Below the pieces are notes generated by a model. That model was not told where the DNA came from. It saw nothing but the letters and a program-made list of their open reading frames with translations, and made no database searches. Positions 29,240 through 38,237 of a stretch of 64,000 nucleotides of DNA are shown here, piece after piece. The DNA is from Nitrosomonas sp. Nm51 (GTDB lineage Bacteria > Pseudomonadota > Gammaproteobacteria > Burkholderiales > Nitrosomonadaceae). Numbering within the stretch: position 1 is the stretch's first letter; every line of letters starts with the position of its first letter. A program made the position numbers and the translations under genes. The stretch spans positions 1 through 64,000 of the forward strand of contig NZ_FOGH01000007.1 in NCBI RefSeq assembly GCF_900111165.1, written 5' to 3'.

Positions 29240-29749
29240 TTATGGTTGCGCGTCACGATTGGTTGATTTTTTTGCTTTTTTCTTTCTGGTGCTGGTGTTG
29301 GACTGTTTGGCGGCGGCATGCGGCCGGTTTTGTCTGCCGGTATCTGGCTGTGCTTTACCGCCCAGTCTCCTGATAAATGCCTGTTTGTCGGCAGGTGAGA
29401 CAAGAATTGCTTTGTCCGTGCCGTATTTTATTTCCAGACGGTCTAATGACAGTGCCGGGCTGGCGCCTGCACTCCGGGTTTCCTGTACAGAAATAATCGA
29501 TTGAATCGGAATAATCCATGAAAACGGCCCGCTCATTATTTTAAGATTTTCGTCATCGACGATATACCGTGTGGATAACAGTATCCATAATGGAAAACCC
29601 GCGCCGGCTATCAACGTGACAGCCGCCAGAATGGCATTGAACGTGCCGCCGACTTCCAGCATCACAGATGCGCCCATCAGACATGCAATTATTGAGAACG
29701 CCAGCAGGAATAATAACGATCTGTCAATTTTGGATTTAAACGCGCTCAT
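29240..29749 (-). CDS. Membrane protein with bacterial PH-like domain (YyaB/DUF1200 type)
   Basis: This 169-residue protein has two membrane helices at about residues 11-30 and 38-58. A PH-like domain follows: a STRYIVDDENLKIMSG strand pair, PFSWIIPIQSIISV, then SPALSLDRLEIKYG, ending with the helix SPADKQAFIRRLG. This matches the pattern of the YyaB-like PH family. The C-terminal 35 residues are a basic, disordered tail (KKKAKKS). The function is unknown. It faces the UreJ-receptor gene convergently. Confidence 0.75.
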   Translation of the reverse strand: MSAFKSKIDRSLLFLLAFSIIACLMGASVMLEVGGTFNAILAAVTLIAGAGFPLWILLSTRYIVDDENLKIMSGPFSWIIPIQSIISVQETRSAGASPALSLDRLEIKYGTDKAILVSPADKQAFIRRLGGKAQPDTGRQNRPHAAAKQSNTSTRKKKAKKSTNRDAQP

Positions 29750-30101
29750 AAAAAAATAGAAAATCGGTGTTTGCAGTATTTACATTGGGAAGTGTCGCCA
29801 TGTGTTGTAGCAAATTACGCATAACACATGGCGATACCGCCTGGGAAAAAGATAACGCCACGCTGCGCCATCGGCTGACATTATTATGTCACATCTGAAA
29901 TTGCGAGAGATGTATTTGTTGATAATACTGTACTCAATTTTGCTTGCAGTTTGTTGTAAATGCTGGTTACATAGCAATTGTCAGCTGTGCAATTCTCCAA
30001 CTGAAGAGGATAGCTGTTTTATTATAGAAGCACTTACATTCACTGCTAGCCGTTGAAGCTTCCTGGTCTGCCGGCCGGGCATTTAATCTGGAGGTGAAAT
30101 C
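29750..30101. other. Intergenic region before the capsid-like gene
   Basis: It holds the hairpin repeat at 29792-29844 and no supportable gene. The genes on both sides point away, so it must contain both promoters. A GGAGGTG ribosome binding site for the gene at 30102 is present at its right end. Confidence 0.5.
29792..29844. repeat. Dispersed short repeat, copy 3, in a near-perfect inverted repeat
   Basis: GTGTCGCCATGTGTT (29792-29806) pairs with AACACATGGCGATAC (29823-29837) at 14 of 15 positions around a 16-base loop. The right arm and the following bases match the repeat at 10163, 10822 and 63333. It could be a structured dispersed element or a protein-binding palindrome. Confidence 0.6.
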
Positions 30102-31091
30102 ATGCAACCCATTGGCGCTAATGCGCAGCTTCTTTCCAATGATGTGCTGGCAAAATGGCTGATTGAAGATTTTCCGTTTCGCATACAGCTTTCATCCATT
30201 TTTCCGTTTCTTTCCGTTTCAGGTCATTCGCTGCGTTATGCCACAACGGGCCCCTTGATTCCGGGTGCGGCCATCGGTCAGAACGACACGATACCGGAAG
30301 ATACCAAACAGCCGGCCGATCCAAATCGCGTGCACCGGTTTGCCGAAATCGCCACCCATTTCCGGGTGAGTTATAAAGCACAGGATATTTTTTCATCCAA
30401 TGTGAATGATCAGGTTGCCGTTCAAATGGCGCTTGCTGTCAGAGAATTGCTATACAGGTTCTGGATACTGTTTGAACGGGGCGATACGTCAACAAATCCG
30501 GAAGAATTTGACGGATTGCTGCGGCTGGTCAATCCTGACAACACAATTGACCTGCAGGGACGTGCGCTTACACTCGAAGATCTGGACAGTGCCAAGGAAT
30601 TGGTGCGCGCCAATGACGGGCGCTGTATTGTGATATTCACAAGCAGCATTGGCAAGCGCGCCATCAATGCATCCCATTACGTGAGGGGACTCAGGCCCGC
30701 CAGTGAAGAAATGGAATTTACCTGCCCGGATGGCACGACAAAATTTGAGCATGTGCTTAAATTCGACGGCGCACCAGTGTATATCAATGATCTGAATCAG
30801 ATTTTTGAATGCAGTCATAACCAGGTTGGCGCTGCTATACCACCGGAGAGAGTCCTTGCGCTCAATGGTACGGAACCGCCGCTGGCAACAAATATCTGGT
30901 TCTTTTCGCTGGGACCGGGCAGCCTGCATGGGATAAAGCCTGAAAAAGCACAAAGCATCATTACGCGTTCAACGATTCTGGCCGACGCTTCCACACTGGT
31001 CTATCATTTAGCGATGCCTGTCGGCATCGCACTGGGCAGTTCAGCCGCACTGTCTGTAATCAGACATGCAACCATTCCGGGTTGCAGGTAG
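30102..31091 (+). CDS. HK97-fold major-capsid-like protein, orphan
   Basis: This 329-residue protein follows the sequence plan of one group of phage major capsid proteins. A spine-helix-like part lies at residues about 92-142: a VNDQVAVQMALAVREL helix, then FERGDTSTNPEEFDGLL, equivalent to the phage pattern in which a helix leads to FxxGD, NPxxFDGL. RALTLEDLDSAKELV (154-168) is the next conserved helix. FDGAPVYINDL (221-231) matches the GxPV-x-ND strand, and LATNIWFFSLGPGSLHGIKP matches the TSIYAVxFG-x-GLxG strand. No terminase, portal or protease gene is near, so it is not an ordinary prophage. It could be a domesticated capsid or an encapsulin-like shell. A strong GGAGGTG precedes the ATG. 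The family call is from pattern only. Confidence 0.55.
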   Translation: MQPIGANAQLLSNDVLAKWLIEDFPFRIQLSSIFPFLSVSGHSLRYATTGPLIPGAAIGQNDTIPEDTKQPADPNRVHRFAEIATHFRVSYKAQDIFSSNVNDQVAVQMALAVRELLYRFWILFERGDTSTNPEEFDGLLRLVNPDNTIDLQGRALTLEDLDSAKELVRANDGRCIVIFTSSIGKRAINASHYVRGLRPASEEMEFTCPDGTTKFEHVLKFDGAPVYINDLNQIFECSHNQVGAAIPPERVLALNGTEPPLATNIWFFSLGPGSLHGIKPEKAQSIITRSTILADASTLVYHLAMPVGIALGSSAALSVIRHATIPGCR

Positions 31092-31144
31092 CTCTGTCGG
31101 CGGCTGAAAAAGCAATTCACGGTTACAACGTAAAATGAATCGTT

Positions 31145-33019
31145 ATGACTAAAAACAGAGATGAACGGCACCGTTCCGGAACGGACGTCGACACGCCGCA
31201 TTCTTTGGAGAACCCCCTGGATATTTCTCCTGAGGCACGGGAATTGCTGCAAACGGCAAACACCCCGCTGGAATTCAGGAAAGAAGTTCAGGTAACTGAA
31301 TGGCCCGTCACAGCACATGCGATGGAAAAAGAGCATTGGACCATTTTTCCCGGAACGCAAGAAACGTCAATTGATTCGGCAACATTAGAAACCCCAGCAG
31401 AACCCGAATGGCAGGAATCTGACGAATTTCCGCATGATGCCTGGCCGTTGCCGGAAGCTGACCGCATGGACGAAACAGAATGGGAATCACCGTCCGGTGA
31501 TGTTCATGTTGCAACATCGGAAATCAGTTATCTGTCAGACATAACGCTGAATATGACCGGTGTTGCGCACATGACGTCAGGCTTGCAAAATCTGGCCGGC
31601 ATCCCGATCGGCGGCCTGGTCAGCGCCAGCTATTCGGCATTCTGGCTGCCGCCTGGTAATGGCATGCTATATACCGATATCGATGATTACGGCAGAACGG
31701 TTGTACGCAACAAATGTGAAATGACTGTTTTCTTTCAAATCGAAATCCTGAAAGACGGTAAAGTCCATCTGCCGAGGACCCGGTTCAGTGATTTCAGACC
31801 GGAACTGAAGCTCTTTAAAGGCGCCAGTCTTCGCATGCATATATCGGCAAGAAGCATTAAAGGCTTGCCGGGAAAACTGATCATCGAATGGCAACGAAAT
31901 GGCAGGCCCGTCAAATTCGTCAATATCAAGAAACCCGGTCAGCAGGCTCAAGAAAAGGATCAATTCGAAGTCACCGCGAAAGATAAAGAAGACCTGGAAG
32001 CGAAGATCAAAAAAATAGAGAAAGAAGGCTGGGTATTTCTGGTACCGCCACCGCAACCGTTGCCCAAACATCCCGCGACAATTCAGGAAATGCTTGTCGG
32101 TACTATCAAGCTTATTCCCGACAACGACCCACAGAACCCCTGCGAAGACAGCGACAGGCTGAGCGTAATCTGGAGCGCAGCCGAAAAATCCGGCAGTTTT
32201 TCCCACAAAGGCCCTCGTTCCTTTTATGCCGGAAGCAATTTGATACAGATAGCGGAGAAGCCCAGGGATTACACGCGCGAAGGAACGCGGTATAAAATTT
32301 TTGATCTGGAGCTTTACTGGGCTGTCAAAAATCTACTCAATTGCTGCAAGACCTCGCATCCCTATGCGGTGATCCAATTTGCCTGGGCCAGGGCGCTGAT
32401 TAAGCAACAAGGCAAATTCAGAAAACAAGTGCTCGGTCATGACTGGACGCTGGACATTCTGGATTCGGAAAAAAGCCTGGCCCGCAACGGAAACGCATAC
32501 GACCCCAGGTTTACCAACAATCCCCGGAATACGCGGCCGCAAACAAAACCCGACATCAGGCCCGGTAAAACACCCGGTTCCAAGCCGGCCATTGTGCAAC
32601 AGGACTCTCCGGGTATTTCCTTCAGTCATTTCTTTGGCGAAAGGGGCGACGACAATAAATTCATTCCAGGGCTTTCAGGCAGGGGCGGATGCGTCATTAT
32701 AGATTTTATCGCGTTTCTCGTTTGCGACAATCCGGCATTCCAGCAGGGCAACCCTGCCGAAAACTATAAACGCGCCAAAGTTGAGAAAAGGATACAGTAC
32801 AGGATTGTTTACAGCTTCAAAGGAAATGCCCAGGCGCCGAATGTCGTCCCGCAAATCATTCGCGTAAAGGAGATCAAGTGTAAAACGTTTGGATATTATT
32901 TGAAAAAATCCAGAGTACTGCGACAAGCGTACAGCAGACCACCGGAAAGCCTGCTGGAAGAAGATGAAAAATACAAAAAAGAAAACGAAAAGGTTACGTT
33001 CAAAGGCTGTTTTGGTTGA
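31145..33019 (+). CDS. Unknown 624-residue protein next to the capsid-like gene
   Basis: I do not recognise this protein. It has no signal peptide or membrane helix. Residues 1-125 are acidic and probably disordered (many E, D, P and W). A beta-rich stretch at about 140-255 includes GGLVSASYSAFWLPPGNG and RMHISARSIKGLPG. A lysine-rich helix at about 275-300 (DKEDLEAKIKKIEKEGW) follows, then a Cys-containing part (NLLNCCKTSHPYAVIQFAWARALIK) and a basic C-terminus. It starts 53 bases after the capsid-like gene on the same strand, so the two are probably co-expressed. It may be cargo or a structural partner, but nothing in the sequence proves it. Confidence 0.75.
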   Translation: MTKNRDERHRSGTDVDTPHSLENPLDISPEARELLQTANTPLEFRKEVQVTEWPVTAHAMEKEHWTIFPGTQETSIDSATLETPAEPEWQESDEFPHDAWPLPEADRMDETEWESPSGDVHVATSEISYLSDITLNMTGVAHMTSGLQNLAGIPIGGLVSASYSAFWLPPGNGMLYTDIDDYGRTVVRNKCEMTVFFQIEILKDGKVHLPRTRFSDFRPELKLFKGASLRMHISARSIKGLPGKLIIEWQRNGRPVKFVNIKKPGQQAQEKDQFEVTAKDKEDLEAKIKKIEKEGWVFLVPPPQPLPKHPATIQEMLVGTIKLIPDNDPQNPCEDSDRLSVIWSAAEKSGSFSHKGPRSFYAGSNLIQIAEKPRDYTREGTRYKIFDLELYWAVKNLLNCCKTSHPYAVIQFAWARALIKQQGKFRKQVLGHDWTLDILDSEKSLARNGNAYDPRFTNNPRNTRPQTKPDIRPGKTPGSKPAIVQQDSPGISFSHFFGERGDDNKFIPGLSGRGGCVIIDFIAFLVCDNPAFQQGNPAENYKRAKVEKRIQYRIVYSFKGNAQAPNVVPQIIRVKEIKCKTFGYYLKKSRVLRQAYSRPPESLLEEDEKYKKENEKVTFKGCFG

Positions 33020-33077
33020 TAAGGTGCACTAGCGCCTGTTATTTGACGATCCGATATCGCCCATTCTATTCGGTGCG

Positions 33078-34115
33078 CTAAGGTCTAACCCCAGTAACGA
33101 TACTGTGATAGCCAAACGCTTTATGAATCTGAATGTCTTGAAAACCGATTTCATCCAGCATCGTTGTCAATTCTCCGCCGGAATATTGTTTTCCCTCTGT
33201 CCAACCCATCATAACCATGCTGAAGGCGGCCGCAGTAAACGGGCCGGTTTTATCGTCATCATAGAGCATTTCATGAATCACAATCCTTCCGCCGGGCTCA
33301 AGGCTGGTGAAGCTTTTAGCCGTTAAAAAGTGGCACTTATCGGGCATCCAGTCATGGTACATGTTTGAGAAGAAATGAAGGTCAGCTGCCGGCCAGTGAT
33401 CCTGCCAGATGTTGGCCGCATGCGTTTTGACGCGATCCTGTACGCCAAACCGGACAATATACTCTTCCGCCACTTCGCAGACCGGTGAAAAATCCAGCAG
33501 CAACGCTTGCTTCAGATTCGGCAGTTTCAATACCGCGCCGATCGAATGCGCGCCGGACCCTCCCCCGATATCGAGCATAACGCGGTGTCCGGAAAAATCC
33601 AGCAGCGTCGGCCAAACCAGCGCCGACGTGATGCTGATACTGTGCATACCCGCTGTAAACCGGCGCAACAACGCCGCCTGTTCTTCATGCGTTTTAAAAA
33701 TATCGCCACCGCCGTATGCCTGGGGAGCGTCGGCGAGAACGGCTTTTTCCAGACCCGCAATCGTGGAAACCTGATAATTATCAATCATCATGTCCCAAAA
33801 AAACCCGAAGTAATTCGGACTTTCCTCAAGCAGATACGTTTCGGTAACCGGTGTCAGGCTGTAACGTTCTTTATTCAGTGACAGAAAACCCAGCGAAGTT
33901 GCTGTTGTCAGGATCGCTTCGGCCGGACGTTGTTTAAGATTAAGCGTTTCGCAGATTTCCGGCAATGTGCGCGCTTTTTCAGCAAGAGTAGAAAAAATTT
34001 TGAGACGATGCGCCAGAAGCAGCGCCGGATAACCGTATATTGCAAAAACCACATCCCACAGTGGCCGATCATCCACCCCAGGTAATTGAAGACCGGAAGT
34101 TTTTTCTTGCGCCAT
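33078..34115 (-). CDS. SAM-dependent O-methyltransferase (COMT/acetylserotonin type)
   Basis: This 345-residue enzyme has an N-terminal winged-helix dimerisation domain (LAHRLKIFSTLAEKARTLPEICETL) followed by a Rossmann methyltransferase domain. The SAM site is MLDIGGGSGAHSI near residue 188. The catalytic-base region is HFFSNMYHDWMPDK, and GGRIVIHEML follows. The acceptor is unknown, probably a small phenolic or polyketide-like compound. I use the ATG at 34115, with AAGG 7 bases upstream; a GTG one codon earlier is possible. The SRPBCC gene upstream on the same strand could act with it. Confidence 0.85.
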   Translation of the reverse strand: MAQEKTSGLQLPGVDDRPLWDVVFAIYGYPALLLAHRLKIFSTLAEKARTLPEICETLNLKQRPAEAILTTATSLGFLSLNKERYSLTPVTETYLLEESPNYFGFFWDMMIDNYQVSTIAGLEKAVLADAPQAYGGGDIFKTHEEQAALLRRFTAGMHSISITSALVWPTLLDFSGHRVMLDIGGGSGAHSIGAVLKLPNLKQALLLDFSPVCEVAEEYIVRFGVQDRVKTHAANIWQDHWPAADLHFFSNMYHDWMPDKCHFLTAKSFTSLEPGGRIVIHEMLYDDDKTGPFTAAAFSMVMMGWTEGKQYSGGELTTMLDEIGFQDIQIHKAFGYHSIVTGVRP

Positions 34116-34249
34116 CACTTTTCCTTTTTACTGATACATCTGATAATTAAGAGACCTGTTACCGATAGCATGCAAAGCCCCCTCACAACACATAACCTTG
34201 TCTGTTTATCGATTTATGCCACTGATAGAATCTCAATTAAAATTAATTT

Positions 34250-34750
34250 TTAACCGGATTTTAGTTTCTCGATCTCAACCAGCCGTTTGATATTCTGAAC
34301 CGTTCTGCCAACGCCATCCTTGATGGTCGCGCGTATCAGCCCTTCCAATGGGCGCATAATCGCCAGCAATTCAAGCAGCTCAAATGTAAACGTCAACTTT
34401 GTTGCATTCTCAGTATCTATAGCTTGCAATTCATAGGAGCAACGGTATGGATCGGATACGCCGACAAATGTTAACCGTTCACCTGCGGCAAATTCGGATA
34501 TTTTAAAGCGGGATTCTGAGCGGTGCCCCTGGTCGACACGTACTTGCCGTCCGATTGTGCCCGGTTGTACGGGACCGGGTGTAATTTGTTCGAGTTCCTT
34601 GACTTCGGGCGACCATTTAGGATAATTCTGAAATAGATTTTCCCCTATATATTGAAACAGTTCGCCGGTCGAGCACTTCACAACGACGGATGCGCTGCCA
34701 ATGACAGGTTCAGTTGAACCCAGATTCAGCATGGAACCTAAATTGAACAT
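34250..34750 (-). CDS. SRPBCC (START-like) family protein
   Basis: This 166-residue protein shows the pattern of the polyketide cyclase/dehydrase-like SRPBCC fold. The first strand-helix part is ASVVVKCSTGELFQYIGENL, the central strands include QVRVDQGHRSESRFKISEF and RLTFVG, and a long C-terminal helix (GLIRATIKDGVGRTVQNIKRLVEIEKL) closes the hydrophobic cavity. Such proteins bind or transform hydrophobic ligands. It lies 134 bases upstream of the O-methyltransferase on the same strand. The ligand is unknown. Confidence 0.8.
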   Translation of the reverse strand: MFNLGSMLNLGSTEPVIGSASVVVKCSTGELFQYIGENLFQNYPKWSPEVKELEQITPGPVQPGTIGRQVRVDQGHRSESRFKISEFAAGERLTFVGVSDPYRCSYELQAIDTENATKLTFTFELLELLAIMRPLEGLIRATIKDGVGRTVQNIKRLVEIEKLKSG

Positions 34751-35103
34751 TTTAACTTATCCTTTTTTCGGGATATTATCCGGCTTCACAATGAAAATTC
34801 AATGTATTTATTAATACCATCTGCTTTTGCGGAATACATGCGTATCCGCCATACCCGCCATGGCTGTTTTTTACCGGCATGTGCTTAAACAATAACCGAA
34901 ACGCGCATGTACTTCAACCGGGGGCATTTTAATCTATTTGCACTGCCGTTTAAGCGGCACAAGTAAAAGTGGATACACGTACGTGTGACATGCGGGTGCA
35001 TTACCTGTAATATCAGCCGGTTCCTGGATTGTTAAGTTAAATCACAGATGAATGGCGGTATCGGATACGTTGCTGTTCATACATAAAATATCGGAGTCAG
35101 TTC
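34751..35103. other. Divergent intergenic region
   Basis: No gene is supported. It contains a perfect 12-base palindrome ACACGTACGTGT at 34975-34986 and a small stem TGCCG/CGGCA near 34944-34959. These could be operator sites between the divergent genes. Confidence 0.45.
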
Positions 35104-36180
35104 ATGCCGGACGAGAATTTTATGGATCGGGCCAAAGGCGCGGTCATGGGTGCATTTATCGGTGACGCGCTGGCCTTGGGGCCGCACTGGTACTATAGCC
35201 TCGATGCGCTTCACCGGGATTACGGTAATTGGATCGGCGGCTATACGGATCCCAGGCCCGGGCGTTATCATGACGGCATGAAAGCCGGTCAGCTGTCACA
35301 GGCCGGCTTTATCCTGCATCTGATGATTCACTCGCTCATTAAATGCAACGGCTATGACAAGGCCGATTTTTGTCAACGCATGGATGAAACGCTGTTTCCG
35401 CTACTGGATGGCACGCCTGTGAGTGGCCCTGGGAAATATACCAGTCAGTCGATCCGTGAAGTCTGGCGGCAACGTACACAGCAGAATCTGCCCTGGGAAC
35501 AGACCGGCAGTCATGCGGACACCACGGAAGCCATAGAGCGCACGCTTGCCATAGCCGTACGCTATGCGCTTCAGCCCGGGCAGCTTGCCGCGGCTGTTAC
35601 CGAAAACACCCTGCTTACGCAGTCCGATGAAACCGTTGTATCGATGACCGTTGCATACGGTGCAGTGCTGGCTTTATTGATCCAGGGACACATGCTGGAT
35701 GCAGAATTGTCGGGCAAGCTGATGACACTGGTTAAAAACGGCGAATTGCCCTTTCATGTGGTAACGCGTGATAATCTGCAGAATCCGCAGCCCGGCGATC
35801 CCGATCCACCCCGTGCCGGCCGTTTTGCGTCACCGGATGCGCTGCTTACGCCTTCCTATATGGCAATGGCGGCGGCGGACCCCGAAATTCGCATCGAACC
35901 GGCATGGAAGGTTTCTATCGTTTACGGCATGCCCTGCGCCATCTATCACCAGTTGCCGGCTGCCTATTATCTTGCGGCCCGTTTCCATGACGATTTCGAA
36001 TCTGCCGTGCTGCACGCGGTTAACGGCGGCGGACAAAACCAGGCACGCGCCATTCTGACCGGTGCGCTGACAGGCGCCCAGACCGGCTTATCCAATATTC
36101 CCAAGCGCTTCGTTCATGAACTGGAGCAATCGGCCATTTTGTTGAAACTGGCCACCGATCTGGCCGCGGATATCGCGTAA
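35104..36180 (+). CDS. ADP-ribosylglycohydrolase-fold protein with altered metal site
   Basis: This 358-residue protein begins with the family motif AKGAVMGAFIGDALALGPHWYY. Active members bind two magnesium ions through TDDT near the N-terminus and GGDTD near the C-terminus. Here the equivalent places read MKAGQLSQAG (about 60-69) and NGGGQNQARA (about 308-317), so the aspartates are missing. It may have lost ADP-ribose hydrolysis or bind another ligand; the same clade exists elsewhere, so this is not a sequencing error. The ribosome binding site is GGAG. It is the first gene of a same-strand run with the aldolase and mtnA. Confidence 0.8.
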   Translation: MPDENFMDRAKGAVMGAFIGDALALGPHWYYSLDALHRDYGNWIGGYTDPRPGRYHDGMKAGQLSQAGFILHLMIHSLIKCNGYDKADFCQRMDETLFPLLDGTPVSGPGKYTSQSIREVWRQRTQQNLPWEQTGSHADTTEAIERTLAIAVRYALQPGQLAAAVTENTLLTQSDETVVSMTVAYGAVLALLIQGHMLDAELSGKLMTLVKNGELPFHVVTRDNLQNPQPGDPDPPRAGRFASPDALLTPSYMAMAAADPEIRIEPAWKVSIVYGMPCAIYHQLPAAYYLAARFHDDFESAVLHAVNGGGQNQARAILTGALTGAQTGLSNIPKRFVHELEQSAILLKLATDLAADIA

Positions 36181-36356
36181 TGTTATTTGTGCCGATGCCA
36201 TATTAAAATTACCTGTTTGAAAACGTTGAATCTTTTGTCTGATACAATAACTGCCGTCTGCTTTCCCGAATCAGACGATGTTGCCGGTACAGCCAAAAGT
36301 GAAAAACCACATGCCCCGTATTGACCGGTCATACATAAGACAGTATCTGACGCGAC

Positions 36357-37028
36357 ATGAAAGACAATACAGAAATAAAACAATATTACCCTATCTGTGA
36401 GGAAATCATTACGGCCGCACGGCGTCTGCATCAAAAAAACATGCTTGCAGCAGCCGATGGCAATATCTCCTGCCGTGTGACCGGAAATAAAGTATTAATC
36501 ACGCCCTCGGGTGTGTCTAAAGCGTTCATGACGCCCGAAGAAATGGCGCTGGTCAGCCTGGATAACAAAACCTTGCAGGGAAAACCTTCATCAGAAAAAA
36601 TAATGCACCTGGAAGTTTACAGGCTGTGCCCAGAGGCAAAAGCGGTTGTCCACGCGCACCCGCCTACCGCAATTGCCTGGACTGTCGCCCGGCCTGAGTT
36701 GGCTTTTTTGCCATCACACGCCGTTAGCGAAGTTATTCTCGCTTGCGGCGATATTCCCTTTGTTCCATATGCGCGTCCCGGAACACAGGCCATGGGCGAT
36801 AATTTGAAACAGTTTCTGCCGCAGCACAGGGCGCTGATTTTATCGCGGCACGGTGCGCTGACCTGGGGAGAAAGCCTTGATGAAGCCTGGATGGGAATGG
36901 AACGCATTGAGCACTCCTCGGAAATATTATGGAAAGCGCATGTACTGGGAGGATTGACTTTTCTGCCTGACGAAGAAGTGCTGGCGCTTAAAGCCATACG
37001 GCAGCGTATCGGCGACCGGTTGCTGTAA
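36357..37028 (+). CDS. Class II aldolase/adducin-family enzyme, probable 5-methylthioribulose-1-phosphate aldolase
   Basis: This 223-residue zinc enzyme has the phosphate-binding and zinc motifs of the fuculose-phosphate aldolase fold: AADGNISCRV, LITPSGVSK and AVVHAHPPTAIA with two zinc histidines, then SRHGALTWG with a third. E73-like SSEK is in the expected place. The next gene is mtnA, whose product is 5-methylthioribulose-1-phosphate. That pairing is known for the DHAP shunt, where a class II aldolase (Ald2) splits this sugar into DHAP and a methylthio-aldehyde. An alternative is MtnB dehydratase of the methionine salvage pathway, but no other salvage gene is in the window. Confidence 0.8.
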   Translation: MKDNTEIKQYYPICEEIITAARRLHQKNMLAAADGNISCRVTGNKVLITPSGVSKAFMTPEEMALVSLDNKTLQGKPSSEKIMHLEVYRLCPEAKAVVHAHPPTAIAWTVARPELAFLPSHAVSEVILACGDIPFVPYARPGTQAMGDNLKQFLPQHRALILSRHGALTWGESLDEAWMGMERIEHSSEILWKAHVLGGLTFLPDEEVLALKAIRQRIGDRLL

Positions 37029-37127
37029 CTGTATTGCCTAGGAAAAGACAATATCTATGATGAATACGATGGCGATTACAATCGTTTAAGACAAATATTT
37101 TTTGTCGTTACCGGGAGAATCAGAGAC

Positions 37128-38237
37128 GTGACACAACTGGAGTCGTTAGCGCTTCGTTTTACCCATACGCCACAACAAACCGCATTATGGATTCTGGACC
37201 AGACCTTGCTGCCGTTAAAGGAAGAATGGGTACGCCTGACAACGGTCGGCGAAACCATTGAAGCCATCAAAACACTGAAAGTCCGCGGCGCGCCTTTGAT
37301 TGGTGTGGCGGCCGCGCTCAGCCTGGGGCAGTCGGCAATCAAAGGAACAAGTCTGAGTCAACTGGAAGAAGAAGCCAATGCGCTGTATGCAGCCCGTCCG
37401 ACGGCAGTGAATCTGATGCTGTGCATGAACCGGATGACCGCCGGCATTCAATCAAAACAAACCCCCGAAGCGCTGTTGACTATTGCGGTTGAATTATTCA
37501 ATGAAGATGCCGGGCTCTGCGAGAATATCGCCGCAAACGGCGCTGGATTAATTCAAAATGGCGACAGCGTACTTACGCATTGCAACACCGGCGGTCTGGC
37601 AACGGCAGGCATTGGCACCGCACTCGGTGTTATCAGGAAATGCCGTCAACAGGGCAAGCAGATACATGTATACGTGGATGAAACGCGACCGTTGCTGCAG
37701 GGCGCCCGATTAACCACATGGGAATTAAAAAAACTGGATATTCCATACACGTTAATAACCGACAGCACGGCCGGGTACCTGATGCAACTGGGCAAGGCGC
37801 AAAAAATCATCGTCGGCTGCGACCGGATCGCGGCAAACGGCGACGTTGCAAATAAAATCGGCACCTATGCACTGGCCGTTCTGGCGCAATACCACAATAT
37901 ACCCTTTTATGTTGCCGGTCCCTATACCACCATGGACGTGCACTGCGCGCACGGCAGTCAAATTCCGGTCGAACAACGCAAGGCGGATGAAGTATCCGGC
38001 GTTTCGGGTGTGTTCGGTCAAATATCATGGGCCGCCGAGGATTCGCAAGTTTTCAATCCAGCATTCGATGTAACGCCGGCAAAGCTGGTGTCCCGCTGGA
38101 TACTTGATTGCGGAGTCTTTAGCAAAACGGACTTTCAACAGGGCAGGGTTAAGCAATATATGCAGCAACTGGCGGAAAATTCATTCTGCATTGAATCAAA
38201 CGTAAAATTTGTCCAGCAATCCCGGAAAGTTAAATGA
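37128..38237 (+). CDS. mtnA: S-methyl-5-thioribose-1-phosphate isomerase
   Basis: This 369-residue enzyme converts methylthioribose-1-phosphate to methylthioribulose-1-phosphate in the recycling of S-adenosylmethionine by-products. Diagnostic segments are KVRGAPLIGVAAALSL, LTHCNTGGLAT (catalytic Cys), VYVDETRPLLQGARLT (with the catalytic Asp further on in VGCDRIAANGD) and NKIGTYALAVLA. The related eIF2B fold is excluded by the MtnA-specific substrate motifs. The GTG start at 37128 has GGGAGA upstream. Its stop overlaps the start of the next gene (ATGA), implying coupled translation. Confidence 0.95.
   Translation: MTQLESLALRFTHTPQQTALWILDQTLLPLKEEWVRLTTVGETIEAIKTLKVRGAPLIGVAAALSLGQSAIKGTSLSQLEEEANALYAARPTAVNLMLCMNRMTAGIQSKQTPEALLTIAVELFNEDAGLCENIAANGAGLIQNGDSVLTHCNTGGLATAGIGTALGVIRKCRQQGKQIHVYVDETRPLLQGARLTTWELKKLDIPYTLITDSTAGYLMQLGKAQKIIVGCDRIAANGDVANKIGTYALAVLAQYHNIPFYVAGPYTTMDVHCAHGSQIPVEQRKADEVSGVSGVFGQISWAAEDSQVFNPAFDVTPAKLVSRWILDCGVFSKTDFQQGRVKQYMQQLAENSFCIESNVKFVQQSRKVK

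Noticed and set aside
30102-31091. The capsid-like gene as part of an ordinary prophage
   Set aside because: No integrase, terminase, portal, protease or tail gene occurs within 10 kb on either side.
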